NCBI GenBank assembly: GCA_965222005.1
Contig: OZ244935.1
Coordinates: 1,674,001 to 1,738,000 of the forward strand
Direction of reading: 5' to 3'
Source of the DNA: CBDCTM01 sp965222005
GTDB lineage: Bacteria > Bacteroidota > Bacteroidia > Chitinophagales > Saprospiraceae
DNA length: 64,000 nucleotides
Below, one piece after another: positions 52,580-59,807 of the stretch. Position numbers and translations under genes: made by a program. The notes under the pieces were generated by a model, which worked only from the letters and a program-made list of their open reading frames with translations, made no database searches and was not told the origin of the DNA. How positions within the stretch are numbered: position 1 is the first letter of the stretch; each line of letters starts with the position of its first letter.

Positions 52580-55077
52580 TCGGTGATAATATTAGCGAGG
52601 TTAATAGCAAAAATGTATCTCCTGTCCTCTTTATTTCTCTCTGGTTCTAACGATACAAAACAGTTCATACCATCCAGTAACTGTTGAATGATAAATAGCC
52701 CTAAACCTCTTCCTTCTCCTTTGGGTTTTGTTGTTACGAAAGGCTCAAAGATGTGATTTTCAATAGCTGGAGGAATGCCATAACCATTATCAAAAATATA
52801 AAGCCAAGGCTTTTCAATATTAATGGTAATCTTAGGGGTGAACTTTTTATTATTCCTTCTTTTTTCTTTAAGCCAATATTCAGAATTGATAATTAGGTTG
52901 TCTATTATCTGAATAAGTTTGCCCCTATTCACTCTAACTTTAAAATCATCAGTCTTATTGATAATAAAATCGATTCGTGCATTTTTAAATCTATGCTCGT
53001 AATATTTTTTTTCCTCCTTAAAAAAGTCAGATAGTTTGAAAGTGCTTCTTTTCTCTCTGTTATACTTTAACGCTGGGTCAAGATGTTTAAGTTGGATTTT
53101 AAGACCATTTACGGTACTATCAATATACTCCATTAAAACATAAATGTCAGCGTCAGAAAGATTACCTGATTGAAGTTTATTTGAATAAAAATTGGATTTT
53201 TCAGCTAATCGGTCAGCGATAGTAGCAAACTCATGGCTTACAGCCTCTGCCGCTAATCCAAGAGCGGCTAATTCAGAAAAATCGCTCAGCCGTTCTTCTA
53301 AAATCTGAATTTTAGGCTCAAGAATATTAACGACTTCATCTAATTTTTTAGTTTTTTCAATAATACTTTGTAATTCCTTAAAACTTGCTTGAACCTTTTT
53401 TAACCGTTCTAATAATTTTTTTGCTTTTTTATATTCCTTGTGGTTTTCTTCGGAGGTAAATAAAGAATTTTTCTCTACTTCACTTACAATGTCCTCTTGT
53501 TCACTAATCGTATCACTTAAATCAGTTTCAGCCTGGGCAATTTCACCTGTAACTTTTTTTGAGGAATTATCGATTTTTTTAAGTTCTTTAAATGACTGAG
53601 TTACTGTCTGAATCCCACTATTTTCCTTCTTATTTTCTTCTAAAAAATCGTCATAAGTTCTTCTAATGCTTCTTTGATAGGAATTTATTGCATCTCTAAT
53701 GAAATAGGCTAACTTCATGAAGTTATTTGAATGCGGATTTGACACAAAACCCTGTCTATCAGTCTTATCTTTTAAAAAAGAATTATCTTTTTCATCAATT
53801 GAAAAGTATCCAATAGTATTTGTTGGTCTAATATCATAAAATGTACTTTTGGTTTGCGACTCAGATAGCTTCAACCAATCTTTATTATCATCTAATCCAT
53901 AAGGGAGGACTGCAAATCCATTTCGATATATTTTAATTCCTGATTGGTTTTGAGCAAAATTTTTATAATTCTCAAACTTTCCAAAAGTGTCTTTAATGAT
54001 TTCATCATCTAATACCCCACTTCCAAAAGTGAACTCATCAATAAGTCCACTAAAATTGCCTGGATTGGCTTTAATTTTTTTTCTTTTTTTATTATTAACT
54101 ACTTCAATTGAGTCAAGACTAGGGATATCTTTTTCAAAGGAAAATGTTTGAGTAAATTCAAGAAAATAGTTGTTATCATTAGACAACTTAATATGCGGAT
54201 ACTTCTCTATTAGAAATTTTCCAAATTTTTTGCCATTATCTGGCTGTAAAAACAAGTTAAACTCCTCTTTCTTATTCCCTCTAAATTTTATCAATTTTGT
54301 TTTTCCACTAATATTTAGTTCATAAGTGTCTTTAGACTTCAGTTTATTGAATTCAAAGCTAAACCTTGATATGGCGAGGTCTCGAAGTTGTTCATTTGAC
54401 TTTTCCAAGTCTATATTGATTCCATTTACAGAAATGAAAACTTCAAATGGTCTGTTTTCTTTATATGGTGAAATAAGTTGTGACACCTGCCCTTTGAACT
54501 TTTCAAGACCTTTACCTTTCCAGACTTGTGGATAATTAATATCGCTTAAAATTAATATTGTCCCTTTTTTCTTTTTTGTCGTATATGGGTTAGACTTAAC
54601 TTCGACATCACTCAATTTATCTTTTTTTTCAAAATCCTTCCAGTCAAATGCCAAATGCCCACCAGCTTCATTTTCCTTTTTAGTAAAAATCTCACATTTA
54701 TTTGCCAATCGTTGTGTGCTTAACCTTCCTAACCCTTTATCGCCTAAGGGAGTTCTTCCTTTTGGAGTAGTCTTTCTGTCTTTTTTAAGCTGTCTTTTTT
54801 CAGAGTAAGAAATTACCAGCCATGATTTTAAAATGGTCTCCTCATTCATCCCAAAACCGTCATCCTCAACCACTATAAACCCCTTGTGTTCAGGGTATGC
54901 TAACTTTTCTTTTGTGTATTTTCCAGTTGTATTGATTTCAATGGATACATAGGTCGCATCAGCATCGTAAGCATTTTTAATTAATTCAAGTAATGCAGTT
55001 ATCTCGTCTGGAACGAGTTGCTCTCCCAGTTGCTTTACAATATGTGGCGTTATATCAAACTTATAATTATTCGGCAC
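52576..55077 (-). CDS. Dual GHKL ATPase: Hsp90/MORC-like N-terminus plus histidine-kinase-like C-terminus
   Basis: 833 aa. The N-terminal GHKL domain shows ELIKNAYDADATYVSIEI, VVEDDGFGMNEETILKSW and GDKGLGRLSTQRLANKCEIF. A long coiled coil (about 480-610) leads to a DHp-like helix pair with a candidate phospho-His in LAAEAVSHEFATIADRLAEK. The C-terminal HATPase_c has N box IIDNLIINSEYW, G1 IFDNGYGIPP, F box FEPFVTTK and G2 GEGRGLGLFIIQQLL. It probably senses a state through the first ATPase and phosphorylates the adjacent receiver. GTG start overlapping the methyltransferase stop. TGA stop overlaps the receiver start; with UGA as Gly it would end two codons later at TAG. Confidence 0.85.
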   Translation of the reverse strand: MPNNYKFDITPHIVKQLGEQLVPDEITALLELIKNAYDADATYVSIEINTTGKYTKEKLAYPEHKGFIVVEDDGFGMNEETILKSWLVISYSEKRQLKKDRKTTPKGRTPLGDKGLGRLSTQRLANKCEIFTKKENEAGGHLAFDWKDFEKKDKLSDVEVKSNPYTTKKKKGTILILSDINYPQVWKGKGLEKFKGQVSQLISPYKENRPFEVFISVNGINIDLEKSNEQLRDLAISRFSFEFNKLKSKDTYELNISGKTKLIKFRGNKKEEFNLFLQPDNGKKFGKFLIEKYPHIKLSNDNNYFLEFTQTFSFEKDIPSLDSIEVVNNKKRKKIKANPGNFSGLIDEFTFGSGVLDDEIIKDTFGKFENYKNFAQNQSGIKIYRNGFAVLPYGLDDNKDWLKLSESQTKSTFYDIRPTNTIGYFSIDEKDNSFLKDKTDRQGFVSNPHSNNFMKLAYFIRDAINSYQRSIRRTYDDFLEENKKENSGIQTVTQSFKELKKIDNSSKKVTGEIAQAETDLSDTISEQEDIVSEVEKNSLFTSEENHKEYKKAKKLLERLKKVQASFKELQSIIEKTKKLDEVVNILEPKIQILEERLSDFSELAALGLAAEAVSHEFATIADRLAEKSNFYSNKLQSGNLSDADIYVLMEYIDSTVNGLKIQLKHLDPALKYNREKRSTFKLSDFFKEEKKYYEHRFKNARIDFIINKTDDFKVRVNRGKLIQIIDNLIINSEYWLKEKRRNNKKFTPKITINIEKPWLYIFDNGYGIPPAIENHIFEPFVTTKPKGEGRGLGLFIIQQLLDGMNCFVSLEPERNKEDRRYIFAINLANIITE

Positions 55078-56389
55078 TTTCCTTAACTTTAAATACGAGT
55101 ATTTTTTCTTTACTCATGGTTTTGGAAAAACTATTTTTCCCAGGCATTCTCTTGTTCAAAATATCCCTTTCTAATTTGGTGAAAAGAGATACTCCTTTGC
55201 TCTCCATCAATTCAGTTAATATGGAATCATTCCTCACTTCTTTGGCATTCACATTCCTATTTCCAATAGTCCAAGCCATGTATGAATTAGGCTTCATCTT
55301 CTCTAAAATTTTATCTATTGTGACACTTAAATCATTAATAAAAACCACTACTTTTTTTGCTTTCTTTTTTTCTTTGGGAGAAAATCCATTAAAAAATTCT
55401 CTAAGTGATTTAGAGATGCTGAAATATTCGTCTTCTATTTTATCATATTCAGCAATTGATTTTCCACCTAAACTTCTTTTGTCAATTTCTTGAATAACAT
55501 CCAGATAATCTATGTCAATAGAATCATCAATATCTGAAACAGGAATCCATTGTAGAGGTAAATATGAAAATTGGCCATAAGTTACAGTCGTCTGATTATC
55601 TCCATATGGTGGGGATGTGACTAAAAGTTCGTATTTTTTATTCGTTCTAACTTTTTTCTTTGAGTCCCCCCACTTGATAAATACTTTGTTTTTATATCTT
55701 CCCTTGTCCAATAAATTAGCTTCCTGTAAACTTTTTCGGAGTTGCGATAAATCAGTAATACTTCTTTTAGAATTTGTAGTAAATAGGGAAATTGGAGACG
55801 GATTTCTATTTTGAATATCTTCTATACTTCGAATATGCATTTTAAAAGTGGATGTTCTATCATTACTTGTTAGTCTTATAGTTTCAGCTAATGCTACCCA
55901 AAAGAACTTTCTTCGATAAAGATTTTTTTCTTTTTGTATAGCTCTTCGGATTTTAGAAAGTTCAACTTGAACATTCTTTTGAAACCACTTATTTATATTT
56001 CTAAAGGATACATCAACTTTAGATGAGGGATCATCAGTTATATTATTCAAAACATTTTCAAGGCTATTATTTAATTTAGGTATATCATATACGTTTGTTT
56101 TTACTTGACTAATCAAAACAGAAAGTGGATTTATATCTTGTCCATATACGTCCACACCATACCTCATTCCTGTTACTAATGTATTTGAAGCTCCCATAAA
56201 GGGGTCTATAAGTGCAGCTCCATTTGGCATATCCTGTATTAGTGATTTAATTATGGTTTCTTGGACAGAAGGAACCATCATTGCAGGATAATTCAAAATT
56301 TTCCGTGCAAATTCCCTACTGTCGATATTTACCCCGTTAAGAGTATTAATATCAATAGAATTCAATGACTTTAATACGGTATTACTCAT
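55067..56389 (-). CDS. DNA methyltransferase (SPPY-type, amino-methylating)
   Basis: 440 aa. SAM-binding motif I region AALIDPFMGASNTLVTGM (about residues 60-77) is followed by YGVDVYGQDINPLSVLISQV. The catalytic motif IV LLVTSPPYGDNQTTVTYG lies near residue 260, with SYLPLQWIPVSDID after it. Motif I precedes IV by about 200 residues, suggesting the target-recognition region lies between them. SPPY indicates N4-cytosine or N6-adenine methylation. It overlaps the kinase-like gene by 11 bp and follows the XRE gene by 2 bp. No cognate nuclease is evident nearby. Confidence 0.85.
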   Translation of the reverse strand: MSNTVLKSLNSIDINTLNGVNIDSREFARKILNYPAMMVPSVQETIIKSLIQDMPNGAALIDPFMGASNTLVTGMRYGVDVYGQDINPLSVLISQVKTNVYDIPKLNNSLENVLNNITDDPSSKVDVSFRNINKWFQKNVQVELSKIRRAIQKEKNLYRRKFFWVALAETIRLTSNDRTSTFKMHIRSIEDIQNRNPSPISLFTTNSKRSITDLSQLRKSLQEANLLDKGRYKNKVFIKWGDSKKKVRTNKKYELLVTSPPYGDNQTTVTYGQFSYLPLQWIPVSDIDDSIDIDYLDVIQEIDKRSLGGKSIAEYDKIEDEYFSISKSLREFFNGFSPKEKKKAKKVVVFINDLSVTIDKILEKMKPNSYMAWTIGNRNVNAKEVRNDSILTELMESKGVSLFTKLERDILNKRMPGKNSFSKTMSKEKILVFKVKESAE

Positions 56390-56391
56390 TT

Positions 56392-56601
56392 TTAAAACTC
56401 TATTTTTATTTTTCCATTCAGCCCCTTTTCAATAACGTCTATAAAAGTTTTAACTCTGATGTTCTCCCCTTTCTCACTTTCTATTCTGGCAATATAGGCT
56501 CTTTTTTTTCCTACTTTTCGTGCCAATTCTTCTTGTGTAAGGTTTTTAGCCTTCCTTGCATTTTTAATTACCTCGCCAATACTGTTTTTTGATAAATTCA
56601 T
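56392..56601 (-). CDS. XRE-family small DNA-binding regulator
   Basis: 69 aa, a single helix-turn-helix domain (IGEVIKNARKAKNLTQEELA, then RKVGKKRAYIARIESEKGEN) with the C-terminal tail GLNGKIKIEF seen in HigA/C-protein-like regulators. It is the first gene of the methyltransferase-kinase-receiver operon, 2 bp upstream, and probably autoregulates it, like the controller proteins of restriction-modification systems. Confidence 0.88.
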   Translation of the reverse strand: MNLSKNSIGEVIKNARKAKNLTQEELARKVGKKRAYIARIESEKGENIRVKTFIDVIEKGLNGKIKIEF

Positions 56602-56744
56602 CAGAGAATAGTTGAAGAAGCTGAATAGTGTAACTTAAGCACAAATGTAACTTATTCGTTACAAATAGGCAAGAAATTATGTATAACACTACGGAAATGA
56701 TTCAATTTGCTGACAAAGGCATGCTCAAACACAAAGAGGTATTA

Positions 56745-56946
56745 CCATAGGTAGTCGGGTCTTTTTCATGAACTGCCCAGACTTCTGGGGGTAATTCGCT
56801 GCTTAAACTGGTCACTCATCCTCTTAAAAAAAGCACTCCAAAGATGTATTCCTTGAATTCGTAGCCCCCATGCTTCCCCTGAGTATGTTTATGGCTTTAA
56901 GGAGAAAAGATTCAAGTTGGTTTAGTGTAATTTTGGTGTTCTGCAT
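56745..56946 (-). pseudogene. Degraded start of a type I restriction methylase gene (hsdM)
   Basis: From the ATG at 56,946 the frame reads MQNTKITLNQLESFLLKAI and then NILRG, close to the HsdM opening (KITLNQLESFLWKAADILRG in intact members). A shifted frame continues YEFKEYIFGVLFLRG and another MSDQF. At least two frameshifts are needed and the rest of the gene is absent, so it is a relic of a type I restriction-modification locus. The IS630 element lies on its upstream side. Confidence 0.65.
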
Positions 56947-56990
56947 TTATCTCATATAGTATTAAATATAAAGTAAGTAGTTAGACACAA

Positions 56991-58030
56991 TTAAGATTTA
57001 AATAAAAAGTTCTTTGAAAAATTGATATTGAACAGTTTTCCATAATTGTTGAAAATGTTCAAAACGGCGTTCTTTAATGATATTGGTAAATCATAATCTT
57101 TTGGTTGCAGCCATTCATACTTTATTTTTCTCCATAAAATCTCGATCAAGTTTAGATGTGGACTATAGGGAGGCAAATAAAAGATGTAAAGATTTTTGTT
57201 TTTCCATTCCGTTATTTTTAATTGAACAGCTTTAGACGTATGCCATGGAGCATTGTCTAAAACGACTACAGTAGGTTTGCTAAGACTATCCGACAATTGA
57301 TCTAATCGTTCGATAATAAATTTACTGTTGATGTTTTTCCTTGTCCAATGCATATGCCCATTTCCTTTGATGCTCAACAGACCAAATACATTTCCAACAG
57401 ATTTATGTTCTGAAGAAATACTAGTCTGTTTACCAATAGGTAGCCATCCATAAGGAATGTTAGGTTCTAAACTAAAACCAGTTTCATCACCAAATAACAA
57501 GTCAATCCAGCCTAAGTTTTCTAGCCTTAATAGAGCTTGTAGCTGCTTGACTTTTAGTTCATAGATGGCTGGATCTGGCTTACCTAAAGGACTTTTTCTA
57601 TATCGTTTCCATCTGCGCTTAAGTTTTTTAAAAAGCGTTTGAGGGTTTTCTTTGACATAGATACATCTAGTTCCTGCTCAATTTTACTCAAGGCTTTTTT
57701 GATGTTACTTGGGCTAGCTTCAATAGCATCTGTAACAATTTGAACATGATTATCTTTAGATAAATCAAGAATAGGTTTGCGACCTCTTCCTTGTTTATCC
57801 ATCATGTTTTTAATACCGCCTTCTTCCCATCTATCTAACCAATTGTAAACTGTAATGAGATGAACATCAAAGAAATTAGCGATGGCGCTACATTCCCATT
57901 TTTCATAGCTCATTAATATAGCTTTACAGCGAATTCGATAGGTATGACTTTTACCTGTTTTGAAACCATTTTCTAAAAACTGGATTTCTGTCTTTTTCAA
58001 CTTTTCAATATATCTTTTTTTCCGACTCAT
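56991..58030 (-). CDS. IS630 transposase, two frames joined by a -1 frameshift
   Basis: The first frame (58,030-57,584) encodes helix-turn-helix DNA-binding domains (FLENGFKTGKSHTYRIRCKA, FFDVHLITVYNWLDRWEEGG). The second (from the shift to 56,991) encodes the DDE domain: DLLFGDETGFSLEPNIPYGW, VVLDNAPWHTSKAVQLKI and YLPPYSPHLNLIEILWRKIK. A slippery A-AAA-AAC heptamer lies in the overlap with codon phase exactly right for -1 slippage, giving RFLKNLKRRWKRYRKSPLGK and a fused protein of about 346 aa. So the gene is probably functional rather than broken. Confidence 0.8.
57623..57629 (-). promoter_or_regulatory. Programmed -1 frameshift site A_AAA_AAC
   Basis: On the minus strand this is AAAAAAC, with AAC being codon 136 of the first transposase frame (58,030 start). 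Re-reading the C gives CTT AAG CGC, entering the frame that continues open to 56,991. Phase and sequence both fit the classical -1 heptamer. Confidence 0.75.
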
Positions 58031-58193
58031 TTGTCGAAAGTAACTAATCTTAATTTATTATAAAAATATTTTTGTACACTTACTTATGGCATAAAATTAC
58101 CCAATTTAACTGCCTTTTTAGAATACCTTTAACTAAACTTGACAATGAATTAATTCTGATTATTATGGAAGCACAAATGTCCTTCGGGATTCT

Positions 58194-58213
58194 CCTCCAG
58201 CTTCGGTTGGAGG
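58194..58213 (-). terminator. UUCG-capped hairpin downstream of the toxin-like gene
   Basis: CCTCCAGC (58,194-58,201) and GTTGGAGG (58,206-58,213) form an 8-bp stem (one G-T pair) closed by TTCG, 10 bp past the TAA of the minus-strand toxin-like gene. Stable and well placed for termination, although no long U-run follows. Confidence 0.5.
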
Positions 58214-58223
58214 CAAAAAGAAC

Positions 58224-58646
58224 TTAAAGCAAGAGAGCTTTAAGTTTTTCTTTTATGTCGTTAAAATCACCCTCTGTAACAATTCACAAGTCTTTGATGA
58301 ATCTTAATTTATCAATGACCTTAATTTGAGATAAAATCACCCTTGAAGGTTTATTGAAGTACATATCAGAAAGGCGATAGTAAAACTTGTTATCCTTTCA
58401 TTTGGTAGTCATTGGTAATACTGCAAAAACATTCCCTATTTTTTTTAGTACCAACACAGGTCTTTTAAAATCCTTGCCTTTACCATCCTCCTCAAAACCA
58501 ACGTTGTGACCAAGATGAGCGTACCATATTTCTCTTTCCTTTACATAGAAGATTGAGCGTTTTTCATTTACTTGTTTTTTCAATCCATTCCGTTCATCAA
58601 ATCTTTTCATTGAATTGCCAAATAATAAAATACCCTTCTTATACAT
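58224..58646 (-). CDS. PemK/MazF-like toxin, readable only with UGA as glycine
   Basis: A continuous 141-codon frame from ATG 58,646 to TAA 58,224 (or from ATG 58,610, 128 aa) with TGA at 58,398-58,400 and 58,284-58,286. Order: KEREIWYAHLGHNVGFEEDG, KGKDFKRPVLVLKKIG, VFAVLPMTTK-(TGA)-KDNKFYYRLSDMYF, PSRVILSQIKVIDKLRFIKD L-(TGA)-IVTEGDFNDIKEKL. This is a PemK/MazF-like endoribonuclease fold, and by recollection the second TGA falls on the family's conserved Gly (RxIGxV..DF). Under the standard code only 82 residues are made and the C-terminal half is lost. No antitoxin gene is visible beside it. Confidence 0.75.
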
Positions 58647-58705
58647 TGAATTGAAAAATTATCAACTCTAAATGATTCTCTTTCCTTGATTTTTCTCATG
58701 CCGTG

Positions 58706-58727
58706 AGTACGACTTCTGTATCGTACT
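58706..58727. promoter_or_regulatory. Inverted repeat between divergent toxin-like and SprT-like genes
   Basis: AGTACGA (58,706-58,712) and TCGTACT (58,721-58,727) form a perfect 7-bp inverted repeat with an 8-bp spacer in the 93-bp gap between the two divergent genes. It could be an operator for either. Confidence 0.4.
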
Positions 58728-58739
58728 AAACAAAAATTT

Positions 58740-59459
58740 TTGGATATGAGAAAAACAAAAAAAGTTCTGCCGACTCCGACGGAACAACAGTTCAATGCAC
58801 TCAATGGGGCTTACAAGTATTTCAATCAAAAACTTTTCAAAGGTCAATTAGGTGATTGTATTCTCAACTTTTCCAGGCACAGAGGAGCTAATGGTTTTCT
58901 TGCTCCTGAACGTTGGAAAAAAGTTGGTCAGGAAAATTTCGGAATACATGAAATCAGTTTGACCCCTTCATCACTTTACCGACCACCGATTAAAATTTAC
59001 AGCACACTTGGACATGAAATGGTTCACCTCTGGCAATGGGATTTTGGTTCTCCAAGTAGGAACGGTTATCACAATCGAGAGTGGGCAAACAAAATGCTTG
59101 AGATTGGTCTTGTTCCTTCTCACACAGGAAAAGAAGGCGGAAAAATGACAGGTCAGCGAATGACGCATTACATCCAAGAAGGCGGAAGATTTCAAAAGGC
59201 TTTTCAACGAATGCCTAAAAAATACATTCTCCCTTTCACTTCTTTGGACGGCGAAATTATGAAAAAACTTGTCGAGGGAGAGGATGAAAATGGCTCGAAT
59301 AGCAAAGGGGATGAACGACAAAAACGCCTCCGCAAACTTCGACCTCCCAGCCGAAATAAAACTAAATATTCTTGTCCAATCTGTAAGGTCAATGTTTGGG
59401 GCAAACCTAATCTAAAATTAATTTGTGGTGAATGTGATGAAACTTTTGAACCCAATTGA
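58740..59459 (+). CDS. SprT-like zinc protease-fold protein
   Basis: 239 aa. ALNGAYKYFNQKLFKGQLGD is the SprT opening; the zinc-binding HExxH is GHEMVHLWQWDFG followed by HNREW. The C-terminal zinc ribbon is YSCPICKVNVWGKPNLKLIC followed by GECDETFEPN. SprT-like proteins are common on plasmids and ICEs, role unclear. Starts use ATG at 58,746 or a TTG two codons earlier. It ends in TGA with a terminator hairpin immediately after, and its roughly 27 glycines include no TGA, so it appears to follow the standard code even though UGA-glycine genes flank it. Confidence 0.82.
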   Translation: MDMRKTKKVLPTPTEQQFNALNGAYKYFNQKLFKGQLGDCILNFSRHRGANGFLAPERWKKVGQENFGIHEISLTPSSLYRPPIKIYSTLGHEMVHLWQWDFGSPSRNGYHNREWANKMLEIGLVPSHTGKEGGKMTGQRMTHYIQEGGRFQKAFQRMPKKYILPFTSLDGEIMKKLVEGEDENGSNSKGDERQKRLRKLRPPSRNKTKYSCPICKVNVWGKPNLKLICGECDETFEPN

Positions 59460-59466
59460 GTAAAAG

Positions 59467-59499
59467 CCGCATACTTATTTTTAGTATGTGGCTTCTGTT
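59467..59499 (+). terminator. Hairpin terminator after the SprT-like gene
   Basis: AGCCGCATACT and AGTATGTGGCT form an 11-bp stem (one G-T pair) around a TATTTTT loop, followed by CTGTTTT. It starts a few bases after the TGA at 59,457-59,459, supporting that TGA as a true stop. Confidence 0.65.
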
Positions 59500-59505
59500 T
59501 TGAAT

Positions 59506-59772
59506 CTATTTTGTAAACCTTTTTAAATCCTTTCAATTTTTATTCAATTTTGATATTGTATTGCTCAAAATTTCATCCTTTATTGGCATGTCAATTTCAT
59601 GTTCAGGTGAATGCACCCCATATTTTCAATATCTTTTCAGAACTTCCTTAGCATTTTCACAATTTGATATTTCCCATTGGTCAAGCCAATTATTAATAAT
59701 TGCCATTAGTTTATTCATTGATGGGTGAAGGAAAATAAATAATACAATTTGCTTTGAAAGTCCACTTCCCAT
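59506..59772 (-). CDS. Small protein of unknown function, readable only with UGA as glycine
   Basis: A continuous 89-codon frame from ATG 59,772 to TAG 59,506, with TGA at codons 49 and 80. Segments: MGSGLSKQIVLFIFLHPSMN, AIINNWLDQWEISNCENAKE, VLKRY-(TGA)-KYGVHSPEHEID, KLNKN-(TGA)-KDLKRFTK. I recognise no family. It lies 35 bp beyond the rep stop on the same strand and shares the UGA pattern, so it is plausibly a real gene of the same plasmid module, but without homology the case is weaker than for its neighbours. Confidence 0.5.
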
Positions 59773-59807
59773 CGGCACAAAAAATTCGATTTTGAATAGA
59801 AACTGGT

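Larger units (their letters stand above)
56969..58087 (-). mobile_element. IS630-family element (ends approximate)
   Basis: Carries the two-frame IS630 transposase. Near the ends, AAGTAAGTAGTTAGACA at about 56,971 and the complement of TAAGTAAGTGTACA at about 58,075-58,085 form imperfect terminal repeats next to TA dinucleotides, as expected for IS630, which duplicates TA. The exact boundaries are not certain. It separates the methyltransferase operon and hsdM relic from the UGA-glycine plasmid-like segment. Confidence 0.65.
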
